64,000 bases of DNA from Actinomucor elegans (taxonomy: Eukaryota; Mucoromycota; Mucoromycetes; Mucorales; Mucoraceae), in NCBI GenBank assembly GCA_026027325.1, contig JAMSLZ010000025.1, positions 1-64,000 on the forward strand. The letters run 5' to 3'. Position numbers and translations under genes: made by a program. Within the stretch, counting starts at the first letter, position 1, and each line of letters starts with the position of its first letter. This document shows positions 33,931 to 44,655 of the stretch, piece after piece. Under the pieces are notes generated by a model that saw only the letters and a program-made list of their open reading frames with translations, did no database searches and had not been told where the DNA came from.

Positions 33931-36900
33931 ATGTCTCAAAACAACTCTTCTTCTACTCCTGTTACTATGCCTGGATCCCCTGTGAACGGTGCTATTGCTG
34001 ATCAATGTAATGAAGGTATGGACGGTATTGAAACACGCAACATTGGTGATATCTCTCCTCCCTTGGATGAAATTGTATCCATCCAAGGCTTATCTCTTGC
34101 TACTGAACAAGGCGCTGCCTCTGCTGGACCTGATACTCAAGGCGCCATCAAGTCTCTCACTGCACGCAGAGCAGAGGTAATTCAACGGTATGTAAACCTC
34201 TTGGAGGGTGTTGGGGCTGGTCATTTGGGCAATGAATCTGGGGAATTTGAGCGAGCTCTGGAGCAGCTCATCGGAACTATCAGCACCTACAACAGACATA
34301 TTGATGTCATCAAGTCCACTATTGTCAAAGAAACTAAGACTCCTGTTGTTGTATCCACTGAAGACCACGGTGAGTCTGATGGTAATGCCAAGTTTACCTT
34401 CCGTCTTACGCCAAGCGATTTGCCTAAGTTCCAACTCAAAGGCGACACGACGTACTATCCCGGTGAAGAATCTTATGATTCAGTTGAACATTTCTTACGT
34501 ACGTTTGAAAAAACGATATCTTCTTCTGGACATAAGATTGAAAAAATTTGGAAGCAATGTATCGAAACTACTTTGGCATTGGACTATGATACCTGGATGA
34601 ATGGTGATCTCTTTGCGCAGTCCACTTGGGAAGATGCACGCCAACTTTTTTTGTCCACTTTTGGAGGTATTCAAGATAAACTGGATGCTCGTCGACGTGT
34701 GATGAACATGCGAATCAAGCCTAATGAAACTGTTAATGGGTTCAACCTTCGTTTTTCGCGTGCTGCAAGTGAGGCCGGTTATAGCAAATTTGACTCCACT
34801 ATTGCTGACACTTTCTTGTGCGCTTTCCCTCAATCTTGGCAACCATCTATCAACACTTTGCTGCATTCGAATGGCAAGAATTCAACCACTTGGATTGTAA
34901 GTGACATTGCTACTGCTGCACTAAACGTGTATGGTCACCAAGTACCTGGCAATTTGGCCAATGAGGTGGATGCTCGTGCTTCTGGCAGTGGTACGACTAC
35001 TGGTAACGCTTTCCCTGCGATCAACAAGGGAAAACGCAAGGCTGATGGTTTTGGTGCTGGTTCTGGCGCTAGCACAGGTAGAAGACGCACTTCTGGGTCG
35101 TTCTTTTGCCCAAGACATGGAGGCAGTCGTTCGAATCACGATGAGAAGAATTGTTTCAGCATTTCCAAGAAACCAACCTCTTCTTCTGCTGGGTCTCCCT
35201 CCACTACCGCTACCACGTCCCCTCGTTCTGGTTTTGTTACTTCTTCCGGGCCAAGGTCTATCACTTTCTTGGGTAATACCAATGCACCATTTAGGGCAAA
35301 CGGTAACAATGCCTGTCGTTACTGCAAGAAACCTTGGTTCCGTGGGCACTCTTGTGCTGAGTACCATCAAGCAATGAGGGCCAACAATGGACCTTCTGTG
35401 CTGGCCATTAGGGCCAATAATGGTGCCAACACTTCTGCTTCCGAGGAGGAAGACAAGAAGGTAAAAGAGGCTCTTGAAGACCTCAACTATGACTGTAAGT
35501 TCGATGATGATAAATCACATAATACAAGAAGTACATTTAATCTAATGACACCCATTTATATAGAGGGTCGTAGACTCGTTGCCAAGGTGGATAGCGGGAG
35601 TGATGTAGCTTGTATTAATAAAAAGATATTGAATAAAGACTTTTCTGATATACACATAAACAAAGTGAATGGTTATCTAAATTTTTTAGCACTCAATAAC
35701 GAAGGCAAAAATAGTAAAGCTAAAAGGATCGGTAAAACACGACCTATGACTGTTACATACACAAATAATATATCCTTTAAACATGCTTTTGAAGTCGTAG
35801 AATTTAGTGACGTTATGGAAACTGAATTTGACGTACTCTTAGGTACTGATATATTACCAAAGATGAATATCTATCTTGGAGGCGTTGCTTTTAACTGGCC
35901 TAATGACATTGCAAAAGAAAGTAAACAGTTTGAAAACGTTAACTTCGATAATGACAAGCATTATGACCCTGACAATGCACTATACGGAAACACTGAACAA
36001 AGAAAAGAGTATATGAAAATGATTCAGGCTTCAATTAACAAAAATGCTACTATAAAACCTAAAGCGGTATGCACTATACCTGAATCAATTGTGAAGATTC
36101 CGATGAAAAGTGGCGCTAATTGCTATGTAAGACAATACCCATTACCTGTTCATGCGAAAGCAGAAATAGAGAAACAACTCAAAGAGTGGTTGGACAACGG
36201 TATAGTTGAAAAATCCAAGCCTAGCGCTAGATTTCATTCACCATTATTAGCTGTACCTAAAAAGGATGAAAATGACAAACTCACAAAGCTACGCATTTGT
36301 TGTGATTTGAGAAAAATCAACGCATCTATTTCAGAAGACTTACAAGAAAATTTTGCTGTACCAAAAATTACTGAGATCTTCGATAGAGTCTCAAAAAAGG
36401 CAAAAATCATGTCTAAAATTGATCTCAAACAGGCTTATTACTCTTTCGCTGTTGATGAGGCTAGTAGAGAAGTATTATCATTCTCTTATAATCATATAAA
36501 CTACAAATGGTGCCACGCGCCCTTCGGATTAAGCTTTCTTACAAGCCAATACTGCAGGGTCATGAACATCCTCTTGGGAGACTTAGAAGGAGTAGAAACA
36601 TATGTAGATGATTGTGTACTCTATAGTGAAACGATAGAAGAACATATTAAATTGATAAACACAGTGCTCGAAAGATTGACTTCTGTAAATTTGAAGATCA
36701 ATCCCGACAAATGCACATGGTTTCGAACGGCTTTATATTTATTGGGCTTTATTGTTGGACCTGGCATTACAAAGATCGATCACAGACGACTTTCAAACAT
36801 TGATAAATGGCCAATTCCTAAAAACGCTGCACAAGTACGAAGTATTATGGGTGTGATTTCTCATTTAAGGGATTACTGTCCTATGCTTAGTAAAGTAGCT

Positions 36901-38013
36901 GCACCTTTAGATCAACTACGTAATGATAAGGATGTACAAACCAAATGGACGTCTTTACATACTGATCGATTCAATCGGATTAAACAGATTCTTGTGTCTA
37001 ATGCCGTGCTTCACCAGCCTGATCTATCCAAGAAATTTTATCTGGAGACAGACGCATCTGTATATGGGATAGCTTGTGCACTCACTCAAAGAGATGAATT
37101 TAATAGAACTGTACACATTGCTTTCATTAGCAAGTCTCTCAATTCGGCTGAGCGCAATTGGTCCACCAATAGACGCGAAACTGCTGCAATTGTATTCGGA
37201 TTGATCAGATTTAGACCTTTGCTATGGGGGCATCCATTACCTATCGAGGTGCTCACTGATCATATGGCTCTTACTTACATGTTCACGTCTACCACGTTGA
37301 ACAGTACATTACAATCTTATATGGATGTTATTGGACAATTCAATCTGAATGTAGTTCACTTAAAAGGCATTGCCAATAAACTACCTGATGCACTATCTCG
37401 CGTTTACCCTCCTATTATTGAAGACCAAACGCTGGAGGGGGAGCAGGATCGCAATATTAAACGATTAGAGAAATGCATCTTACTAAGAAGAGCTTCATCT
37501 AACAATGACAAAGATAGATTTATTCATAAAAAGAAGATCTACTCGAAAGATAAACGTTTGAACATCCTCGCGGTGAAGCTTAATAGTAAAGACTTCAAAT
37601 CTAAAGGAACAGAGTATGCTTGTCCTCCAGCCCACGAGAGAGATCAAATAATCCACGATGCACATGCACTTGGACATTTCGGTATTGAGAGTGTAGTAAA
37701 GCACATCCACACTTACCAGGGGTTACATTGGAATACCATCTACGCTGACTGTAAAGATATCCTTTCACGCTGCAAAGAATGTGCACTTCACAATGTATCC
37801 AAGAAGGGTTTCAATCCACAAAAATCTATAGTTGCATTCGAACCATTCAGTCATGTAACAATGGATCTCTTTGGACCACTTCCTGTAACTGAGGCTGGTA
37901 ACATATATGGGCTAGTACTTGTCGATATTTGCACCAAATATATTATCACTAGACCTACAGTGGGTGGAAAAATGGTTCGGGTGTTTTCCAAAATTTTATA
38001 TAATCTGGAATAA
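33931..38013 (+). CDS. gag-pol: chromovirus Gag-Pol, 5' part up to the Tc1-D insertion
   Basis: One long frame: Gag (to about residue 500) with knuckle CRYCKKPWFRGHSC of unusual spacing; protease KVDSGSDVACI near residue 555; reverse transcriptase from about residue 735 with CCDLRKINA, KIDLKQAYYSF, HAPFGLSF and YVDD; RNase H starting LETDASVYGIA; integrase zinc region HALGHFGIE...CKEC and the first catalytic Asp in TMDLFGPLP. The genuine sequence ends after ITRP at 37957, where Tc1-D enters; the last 18 codons are transposon. The frame resumes at 39606. Start chosen as the first ATG after the LTR (26 bp on). Confidence 0.93.
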   Translation: MSQNNSSSTPVTMPGSPVNGAIADQCNEGMDGIETRNIGDISPPLDEIVSIQGLSLATEQGAASAGPDTQGAIKSLTARRAEVIQRYVNLLEGVGAGHLGNESGEFERALEQLIGTISTYNRHIDVIKSTIVKETKTPVVVSTEDHGESDGNAKFTFRLTPSDLPKFQLKGDTTYYPGEESYDSVEHFLRTFEKTISSSGHKIEKIWKQCIETTLALDYDTWMNGDLFAQSTWEDARQLFLSTFGGIQDKLDARRRVMNMRIKPNETVNGFNLRFSRAASEAGYSKFDSTIADTFLCAFPQSWQPSINTLLHSNGKNSTTWIVSDIATAALNVYGHQVPGNLANEVDARASGSGTTTGNAFPAINKGKRKADGFGAGSGASTGRRRTSGSFFCPRHGGSRSNHDEKNCFSISKKPTSSSAGSPSTTATTSPRSGFVTSSGPRSITFLGNTNAPFRANGNNACRYCKKPWFRGHSCAEYHQAMRANNGPSVLAIRANNGANTSASEEEDKKVKEALEDLNYDCKFDDDKSHNTRSTFNLMTPIYIEGRRLVAKVDSGSDVACINKKILNKDFSDIHINKVNGYLNFLALNNEGKNSKAKRIGKTRPMTVTYTNNISFKHAFEVVEFSDVMETEFDVLLGTDILPKMNIYLGGVAFNWPNDIAKESKQFENVNFDNDKHYDPDNALYGNTEQRKEYMKMIQASINKNATIKPKAVCTIPESIVKIPMKSGANCYVRQYPLPVHAKAEIEKQLKEWLDNGIVEKSKPSARFHSPLLAVPKKDENDKLTKLRICCDLRKINASISEDLQENFAVPKITEIFDRVSKKAKIMSKIDLKQAYYSFAVDEASREVLSFSYNHINYKWCHAPFGLSFLTSQYCRVMNILLGDLEGVETYVDDCVLYSETIEEHIKLINTVLERLTSVNLKINPDKCTWFRTALYLLGFIVGPGITKIDHRRLSNIDKWPIPKNAAQVRSIMGVISHLRDYCPMLSKVAAPLDQLRNDKDVQTKWTSLHTDRFNRIKQILVSNAVLHQPDLSKKFYLETDASVYGIACALTQRDEFNRTVHIAFISKSLNSAERNWSTNRRETAAIVFGLIRFRPLLWGHPLPIEVLTDHMALTYMFTSTTLNSTLQSYMDVIGQFNLNVVHLKGIANKLPDALSRVYPPIIEDQTLEGEQDRNIKRLEKCILLRRASSNNDKDRFIHKKKIYSKDKRLNILAVKLNSKDFKSKGTEYACPPAHERDQIIHDAHALGHFGIESVVKHIHTYQGLHWNTIYADCKDILSRCKECALHNVSKKGFNPQKSIVAFEPFSHVTMDLFGPLPVTEAGNIYGLVLVDICTKYIITRPTVGGKMVRVFSKILYNLE

Positions 38014-39605
38014 AACAAGAACTATTAATCTGATCAATGTAAAACTAACTTTGTTAGAAAGCTGAAGCCAATATCAATTATATGCCGGAATATGATATCC
38101 CTATATTAGCGGAGGTTTATTTAAATTGAGATTAAAAAAATAGTATACACCCGAACCATTTTTCAGGGTCGATGCTAATCATAGCTAGTACTTCGTATAT
38201 CCACCTTTTGCTTTAATAACTGCTTCGATTCTTTTTGGCATACTATCAATATACTTTTGGCAATCCTCTTTTGTAAAAGTATCCCATTCTTTTTCAACTC
38301 TTTCCCACAAATCATGGACTCCTTTGGCCCTATCCGGATAAGCGCTAAGTTTGAGCTTTAGGTGATGCCAAACATGCTCGATTGGATTTAAATCAGGGCT
38401 TTGGGGTGGCCAACTATATGTCCAATCAATGTTAAAACCATTGTCCTTGAACCATTGCTTTGTAGCCTTGGCAGTATGCTTTGGGTCCTTGTCTTGTTGG
38501 AAGTAGACTTCTTTGGGGTCATATCCATACCACTCCATGGTGTCCTTTAAAGTTGTCTCTAGGATATGGATGTAGTCCTCCTTCTTCATAGTACCATCAA
38601 ATATTTGGCAGGCATATCCAGGACCATCGTAAGTGATGCAACCCCACATCATTAAGCTTCCACCACCATGCTTAACAGTAAGATCCAAATGATGGAACTG
38701 GAGCTTATCATCAGGTCTTCTCCAGAAATACTTGCAGCCGTCGGAGCCCCAAACATTGATCTTGGTCTCGTCGGAGAAAATCATTCGCCTCCAGTCATCG
38801 CTAGTCCAACTTCTATGGGCTTTGGCCCAGTTTAACCTTTGAACCATGTGCTTTTTGCTAAGGAAAGGTTTTTTTTTTTTTATCTCGGCTTGAAAATCCA
38901 TCGATCTGAGCAACTTCAAGCATCCAGAGTAGCTTATTTTCATTCCTAGATCATCAAGGTGCCTTTCTACATCCTTGGCAGTTTTAAAAGTTCCAAGTAT
39001 AAGCTTCCTGCGAATGTAATTGCGACTTGTAGCATTTACAATGGCATGGCGACCAGATGGCAATGGCTTCATTTCTGGAAACCACTTGCGTTTATAACTA
39101 TTGATCGTAGTTTTTTTGACTCCAGGGATACGCTTCATGATTTGGGAGTAAGAATAGCCAGATTCCAACAAGTTTTTGATGTTGTTTTGAGTATCTTTGG
39201 GAATGCAGCGTGTCATAGTTGAAAAGTGAAAAAATTGAAAATTGGTGAGCTTATCTCTCAGCAAAAACGCTTCTTTTTATACTTTTTTTAAATTTGAGAC
39301 GCAACATAGTGATTATTAATCACAAATATTAATTAGTAATCCATTGGGGCCTTTTTATCCTGAGATTTCTAGAAGTTTCGATTTCTAAGCTTGACCCTGA
39401 AAAATGGTTCGGGTGTACCTTATATTTTTACTCTCTGATATATACGAACTCAGTTATCCAATCAGTGCAAAATTAAGAAAATGCATTAATAATAGTTTGT
39501 GCTTTCTAATAAAGCTAGTTTGGCGTTGATAGGATTCGTAGTTCCCTGTATATTCCTTTTTTTGTAAAATTTTGGAAAACACCCGAACCATTTTTCCACC
39601 CACTG
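37958..39605 (-). mobile_element. Tc1-D, complete Tc1/mariner element
   Basis: Inverted ends CAGTGGGTGGAAAAATGGTT flanked by TA (37956-37957, 39606-39607); 1648 bp. The ends are clean and the gene is open, so this is the best candidate for an active Tc1 here. Joining the flanks across one TA continues the integrase frame exactly. A rearranged fragment is at 20266-20501. Confidence 0.95.
38185..39216 (-). CDS. Tc1-D transposase, apparently intact
   Basis: 343 residues from the Met at 39216 (an in-frame Met at 39264 is upstream; the later one fits other Tc1 starts). Helix-turn-helix near residues 10-45 (SYSQIMKRIPGVKKTTINSY), GRH hinge, second helix domain, then DD(34)E: Asp in IFSDETKINVW, Asp in YFQQDKDPKHTAK, Glu in PDLNPIEHVW. 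It ends KGGYTKY. No stop or frameshift; normal family length (about 340). It catalyses cut-and-paste transposition into TA. Confidence 0.95.
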   Translation of the reverse strand: MTRCIPKDTQNNIKNLLESGYSYSQIMKRIPGVKKTTINSYKRKWFPEMKPLPSGRHAIVNATSRNYIRRKLILGTFKTAKDVERHLDDLGMKISYSGCLKLLRSMDFQAEIKKKKPFLSKKHMVQRLNWAKAHRSWTSDDWRRMIFSDETKINVWGSDGCKYFWRRPDDKLQFHHLDLTVKHGGGSLMMWGCITYDGPGYACQIFDGTMKKEDYIHILETTLKDTMEWYGYDPKEVYFQQDKDPKHTAKATKQWFKDNGFNIDWTYSWPPQSPDLNPIEHVWHHLKLKLSAYPDRAKGVHDLWERVEKEWDTFTKEDCQKYIDSMPKRIEAVIKAKGGYTKY

Positions 39606-40707
39606 TATACCCAACAAACAAAGTGATACCGTAGCTAAAGCCTTGATTAATATCTTTGCTGACTATGGATTACCTGACATCATTGGTAGCGATAACGGAA
39701 GGGAATTCAGGAACGGATTGATGCATACATTAACCAATACCTTGGGCATCCAGCACCGATTCTCTACACCTTATTATCCTCAATCCAATGGTGCTGCTGA
39801 AAGATCCGTGCAGATGGTGAAAAACACACTGCGGAAACTCTGTGGTAATGATACAAGTAACTGGGACGAGAGGCTAGGACTTGTACAATTATGCTGCAAT
39901 ATCAAAGTAAGAGATCGCACTGCTAGTACACCATTTTCGTTAATGTTTGCTAGACAAGTAGACTTGAGCACAAATCATGATCCTAAAATGAAGGGCAAAA
40001 AGAATCCTGTATCAGTAAAAGAACTGGTAAAGAGAGCTGACTACATGGCTGACGTTGTATTTCCTGCTGTTGAAGAGAGAACACGTAAGATCGTCGAAAA
40101 GTACAATGAGGATTTCAACAAGAAGCATCGCATTATTGATATCCCAATAGACACTCCTGTAATGGTCAAATTACAAGGTGGTCGACCAACATCGTTATCG
40201 CCTCTATATGATGGGCCATATACTGTAGTTCGAAAGACACGTGCTGGCACCTATGTATTGAAGGACGAGTCGAATGAACTATTACATCGTGAATATGTAC
40301 CCTCAGAACTCAAAGTCGTATCTATTGACGAATCTGCTATAGAAGAAGAACTGTTTGAAGTCGAGGAGATACGAGACCATAAAGATGAAAATGGCCAAAG
40401 GTTATATCTTGTAAAATGGGTAGGCTATGGTGAACGAGAAAATGACTGGATCTCAGTTGATGCATTTTCGTCTCCTGCCACTATCGAAAAGTATTGGGAA
40501 AAGGTTAGACATTCAAAGCGATTAGCAAAGGAAAGGTTGAAAGACACTTACCAAAAGAAAACTCATACCAAATCACCAACTAAGAACACAATTACTGATC
40601 AAAAATCTGATAATGTGTCGAATAATAAGAGAATGCGAACTGGTGAGGTAACTGATTTAAATCATCCCATATCACAGACTAGACGTAGTAAAAGAAGCAG
40701 GAAGTAA
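39606..40707 (+). CDS. gag-pol: chromovirus Pol, 3' part: integrase end plus chromodomain
   Basis: Continues the frame broken at 37957. It holds the integrase catalytic Asp (IGSDNGREF) and Glu (SNGAAERSV), a GPY/F-like segment (LYDGPYTVVRKTRAGTYVL), and a C-terminal chromodomain (FEVEEIRDHKDE...YLVKWVGYGERENDW). The tail is Lys/Arg-rich. The chromodomain identifies a chromovirus and in relatives directs integration to marked chromatin. Confidence 0.93.
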
Positions 40708-40967
40708 TGACACGCAACAGTGAAAGAAACATTAAGTTCTCACTTGCCCGGTCAATATACAAAACTAAACAAAAAAATATAATAATATACTGTCACGCAG
40801 TTATGCCTTGGAAATTGTATCTCAGCAGTTGATATCATACTACAGTAAAAATAAACCTGGTAAAATTGAATCACTGGAGAACAAAAAACAACATAACACG
40901 TAGATACAACTTCTTGTTATTCTTTACTAATGTCGACTCAGTGTGCACTGACTCTAGTGGGGGAGCA

Positions 40968-41269
40968 TGTGGTGAAATAGCCACATAATTGAAGTACAGA
41001 CAGACTAGAGGCCTGTGCGCCCTAGCTGTAGCACATACATACTAAAGCATCATTGATTACCTTATACAGCGATACAGTCCTTAAACAGAGATACGTCCTT
41101 CTTATACTTTTTATATGAACACAAGTAAATAACCTTCAGTCACAATTCAACGAGTATAAATACAAGCTAGAAAAACTAGTTAGAAATAATTAATTACATT
41201 TAAGTTGAATAAACTATAACCAAGTTATAATCGACTTACTACCTGCTTTTATATTTTAATTTTACCGCA
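40968..41269 (+). repeat. chromovirus 3' LTR (LTR3)
   Basis: 302 bp, essentially identical to 33604-33905. The purine tract at about 40956-40967 precedes it. 40708-40967 is the 3' untranslated part with no other gene. Confidence 0.93.
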
Positions 41270-42031
41270 TGAGGTTTACTTGGGTACTGTCCCAAACGGT
41301 TTTTCAATTGGTGCCATATATGTTCAATTGGGTTCAAATCCGGGCTTTGTGGTGGCCAGTTATAAATTTGGTCCACATTGAACTTGTTTTTGGGAAACAA
41401 CTTTTTAGCAATAGTTGATCTATGAGGAGTGGCCTTGTCTCGTTGAAAACGAACATGTTTTGAATCCAACTCATAATAGTCTAAGGTATCTTTAAGTGAT
41501 GACTGAAGTATTTCAACGTACAAAGATGAATTTATCGAGCCTTCAATGATTGTAGTACCATAACCAGGGCCTTTCGCTGTTATACAAGTCCAAAACATGA
41601 CACTACCCCCCTTCCTACTGAATTTGGAGATCTAAATAGTGAGGGCGAACAACATCATTTAGCTGAGACCAATAGTACTTAATACCGTCTGAAGCCCAAA
41701 TGTTAACCTTTGTTTTGTCTGAAAATATCCACTTACGCCAGTTGTCCTTGGCTAACACGCTATGTTGTTTAGCCCACGCAAGTCGCTTTTTTCTATTGCT
41801 TTCGGAGATGAAATCAGACTCCTGCTTTCTATTTGCTTTGAAGCCCATAGAATGAAGCATTAACTGAATGTTCCTGATTGTCATATTAATTCCAACTGAA
41901 ATAAGATAAGCCTTTATATCTTGTGGTGATTTGAATTGACCGGTTTTCATCTTATTTCGAATGTATTTCTTTGTTGCATTGCTTACTGAACATGGCCTTC
42001 CAGTGATAGCAAGCTTCGTAATAGGAAAAAA
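41270..42031 (-). pseudogene. Tc1-C transposase, middle piece
   Basis: The minus strand encodes the hinge (ITGRPCSVSNATKKYIR), second helix domain (NMTIRNIQLMLHSMGF), and catalytic region (IFSDKTKVNIWASDG with Lys in place of the usual Glu of SDETK; RFQRDKATPHRS; NPIEHIWHQLK). A frameshift near 41610 splits it. In RFQRDKAT the catalytic Asp is kept. It is cut at 41269 by the chromovirus and at 42032 by the Merlin insertion. Confidence 0.85.
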
Positions 42032-42170
42032 CTTTGCTTGGATGTATCCCAAAGGAACTCTCAGGTCCATATTGAAACTCCTACTACCACAAATTTTATT
42101 GTTATATGAAAAAATTGAATTTTTTTTACAAATTAAAATTAAAAATAAAAAGGATTTAATAAAATTGCAG

Positions 42171-43052
42171 ATGTTTATAGAACCATATAAATCTTTAAAA
42201 AAAATATTCGACGATGAAAAAGAAGCACTATTATATTTAATTAGTAATGATTACGTTAATAAACATATAAAGTGTAATAAATGTGAACATGAAACTAAAT
42301 TAAACTTAAATAAAAAATTATATGTTTGTAGATATTATAAATGTAGGAAAGCAATATCACCATTGAAAGGAACAATTTTTAATAATTTAACTTTACCTTT
42401 AAATACTCAATTACACATATTATATCTTTTTCTTGGAAAAGCACCTTCTTCCTTTATAGCATCAAGTTTGCAAATTAGCAAAAATACAGTGTCATCATAC
42501 AATAAAATATTCAGAAAATACTTGAAAAATAAACAATTGTTAGGTAACAGAAATATTAAAATTGGAGGTAGAAATAAAATTGTAGAAATCGATGAAAGTA
42601 AAATTGCAAAAAGAAAATATAATAAGGGGCATAAGGTAGAAGGTGCTTGGGTAATTGGTGGTATCGAAAGAAGTATGCTAAAAAATAAAATAAAAAATGA
42701 AAACAAAAAAATGTTTTTATTACCCATTGAAGAAAGAAATGTTGATAATATTGATTTAATTATAAAAAGATATGTAAAAAAAGGTACAACAATATATACG
42801 GATTTATGGAAAGGGTATAATAACTTGAAAAATATAGGATACAAACATTTAACTGTAAATCATTCAAAGCATTTTAAAGATCCAAATACAGGTGTGCATA
42901 CAAATACAATTGAAGGCACATGGAATGGCTTAAAGCAAAGTATAATACCACGAAATAGAAATAAAAAAGATATAGTATTGTATTTAAAAGAATATCAATG
43001 GCGTAAGAAAAATAGAGAGTATAACGTATGGAAAAAGTTTTTAAAGGATTAA
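42171..43052 (+). CDS. Merlin/IS1595-family transposase
   Basis: About 293 residues from the Met at 42171. The N-terminal zinc ribbon (IKCNKCEHE...LYVCRYYKC) is followed by SPLKGTIF, the hallmark of IS1595/ISXO2 transposases. The catalytic core has VEIDESKIAKRK, TIYTDLWKGY and HTNTIEGTWNGLK, giving the DDE set, and an HSKHFKDP stretch typical of the family. The open frame extends upstream to 41961, but that part lies in Tc1-C and outside the element. Intact; codon use is far more A/T-rich than in neighbouring genes. Confidence 0.92.
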   Translation: MFIEPYKSLKKIFDDEKEALLYLISNDYVNKHIKCNKCEHETKLNLNKKLYVCRYYKCRKAISPLKGTIFNNLTLPLNTQLHILYLFLGKAPSSFIASSLQISKNTVSSYNKIFRKYLKNKQLLGNRNIKIGGRNKIVEIDESKIAKRKYNKGHKVEGAWVIGGIERSMLKNKIKNENKKMFLLPIEERNVDNIDLIIKRYVKKGTTIYTDLWKGYNNLKNIGYKHLTVNHSKHFKDPNTGVHTNTIEGTWNGLKQSIIPRNRNKKDIVLYLKEYQWRKKNREYNVWKKFLKD

Positions 43053-43323
43053 TTTTAATTTACATAAAAAATGCAAAAAATTGAATTTTTATATTTATTA
43101 AAAATATGATAGAAAATATATTGATAGTTATAAATGTGAAATGCATATTTGATATTCATTATTCTTATTACAAGGACCTGACTAAGTCAGTAAACTAGCC
43201 TATTTAAGACACAATGATTATGTAATAGATCAGAGACAATTGGGTATTACATTATGAGTGGGATTAAATATATCTATTATAAAAAAATAAAAAAAATTGA
43301 AAAAGTAATAATATAAAAAAGAA

Positions 43324-43620
43324 ATGGATGAAATATTTAATATTATTGTAGATGATAAATATAAATACAATATTAAACGAAGTATAATTATAAAAGATAT
43401 GAAAAAATATGATTTAGCAGAATACAAAATAAAGCAAAAAGATGGGTGTTATGAAATCTACATGAAAAAAAATGGTTCAAATAAAAGATTAAGAAAAGTA
43501 TATGAATTTAAGACATATAATAAAGATAAAAACAAAGGTATAAAAAGAAAAACATTAGATAATAAGAATAATATGATACTTGATGAAATCGCACCCATCA
43601 TGAAAAAACTTAAATTATAA
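43324..43620 (+). CDS. second open frame of the Merlin element, unknown
   Basis: 98 residues, Lys-rich (MDEIFNIIVDDKYKYNIK start; KKLKL end), on the same strand as the transposase and inside the element boundaries. I do not recognise it. Its alternating charged and Ile/Tyr residues suggest a small folded or DNA-contacting protein. Merlin elements usually encode only a transposase, so an accessory or captured gene is possible. Confidence 0.5.
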   Translation: MDEIFNIIVDDKYKYNIKRSIIIKDMKKYDLAEYKIKQKDGCYEIYMKKNGSNKRLRKVYEFKTYNKDKNKGIKRKTLDNKNNMILDEIAPIMKKLKL

Positions 43621-44130
43621 TTTAAATATATTTTCTAAATTAAATTTTTCAATATATATTCCATTAATTTTAACATTTATATCATGCTGATAATTATTAT
43701 CTAAATTAAATTTTTATTTTCTAAGTTTTTTATTTCTTCCTTCACAATATCTATTTCTAATAAATTTTCATTATATTCATCATATGAGAAACATTTTAAA
43801 TATAATTTTATTGTTATTATATATTTTTAATTAATATTTTTATTATCTATTACTTGATATATAAAATTAAATAGTTTTAATAGAAAAACAAAATAAAATA
43901 TTGAAAATAAAGGAAAAAGTAGAATTTATGATAAAAATATGAAAAAAAGAATTATTTTAGAAATTAGTAATAGTAATTATTTAAATACTTTTTGATATAT
44001 TTATTGGTCATATTAAAAGCTTAAAAAACAAAAAATGTTAAGCATTTCCCTATGAAGTGTAAAATAAAATATTATGTATTATTAGTATAAATTAAATCTG
44101 AGACCTCGTTTGGTAATCACCCCTTTGCTT

Positions 44131-44254
44131 TATATCTACTAATAGTGGCTAGAGAAATATTTGGTAGTTGTTTCTGAATTCTTGAGTATGGAGTGCCTGT
44201 TGACAACAGTGACTTGAGAGTGTCTTGCTTATCTTTAGTAATAGAACGAACCAT
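44131..44254 (-). pseudogene. Tc1-C transposase, N-terminal piece
   Basis: Minus-strand start at 44254 (MVRSITKDKQDTLKSLLS), a helix-turn-helix (YSRIQKQLPNISLATISRY) nearly identical to Tc1-E at 48405. It breaks at the Merlin target duplication and resumes at 42031. Confidence 0.85.
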
Positions 44255-44655
44255 GATGTTAATTTTTTTATAAAAAAAAAAGTGATGAAAATATTCAATT
44301 TGGACAGGAAGAGCCAGCTTCTTTTACTCTTTATTTTAATTTTCCTATTCATAAAGAACGTCCCATTGTTTTGGAACATGTTTTAAATTTCTTCGATAGC
44401 TCAATTTAAAACAATTTTATGCGACGCTAAGTAATGACGAATTTTGAAAAATCAAAAAATCAAAATTTCTCAAATTCGCCTTAGCTCCGTAGTGTTAAAT
44501 AGAGTTCGCAATAAAGGAAAACCTATAGAAAAAAAGTCCAAAGTTTTAGCTCTCTATTGATACTAACATCAACTGCATAGTTTTATTTTAGACAGCTATA
44601 TGAAGAGAAAAAGATTAATTTATAAAACATTGAAACCCTTTTTTCGCATACAGTA

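Larger units (their letters stand above)
33604..41269 (+). mobile_element. full-length Ty3/Gypsy chromovirus
   Basis: LTRs at 33604-33905 and 40968-41269, a single Gag-Pol frame with a C-terminal chromodomain, a purine tract (AGTGGGGGAGCA) directly before the 3' LTR, and a 5-bp target duplication TGAGG (33599-33603, 41270-41274). The two LTRs differ at only one position that I can see (C/T in AATTAATCACAT versus AATTAATTACAT), so the insertion is recent. It was later hit by Tc1-D within integrase. Confidence 0.95.
42040..44122 (+). mobile_element. Merlin (IS1595/ISXO2-like) DNA transposon
   Basis: Inserted in Tc1-C with the 8-bp target duplication CTTTGCTT (42032-42039 and 44123-44130), matching the 8-9 bp known for Merlin. 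The ends are imperfect inverted repeats of about 25 bp: GGATGTATCCCAAAGGAACT...CTCAG left; GGGGTGATTACCAAACGAGG..CTCAG on the complement at right. It holds a transposase and a second open frame; 43621-44122 is AT-rich and non-coding. Confidence 0.88.
33230..44653 (-). mobile_element. Tc1-C, interrupted by a Merlin element and a Ty3 chromovirus
   Basis: Inverted ends CTGTATGCGAAAAAAGGGTT with TA outside both (33228-33229, 44654-44655). Without the insertions it is about 1.67 kb. It is interrupted at 42040-44122 (Merlin, 8-bp duplication) and 33604-41269 (chromovirus, 5-bp duplication). Tc1-E at 48006 is the same family. Confidence 0.88.

Noticed and set aside
34921..35377. Long overlapping frames on both strands in chromovirus Gag
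   Set aside because: Both are alternative-frame readings of the low-complexity Ser/Thr/Gly region of Gag; only the Gag-Pol frame has recognisable motifs.
43643..44122. A third Merlin gene
   Set aside because: Stops occur in all frames at short intervals; only AT-rich sequence is seen.
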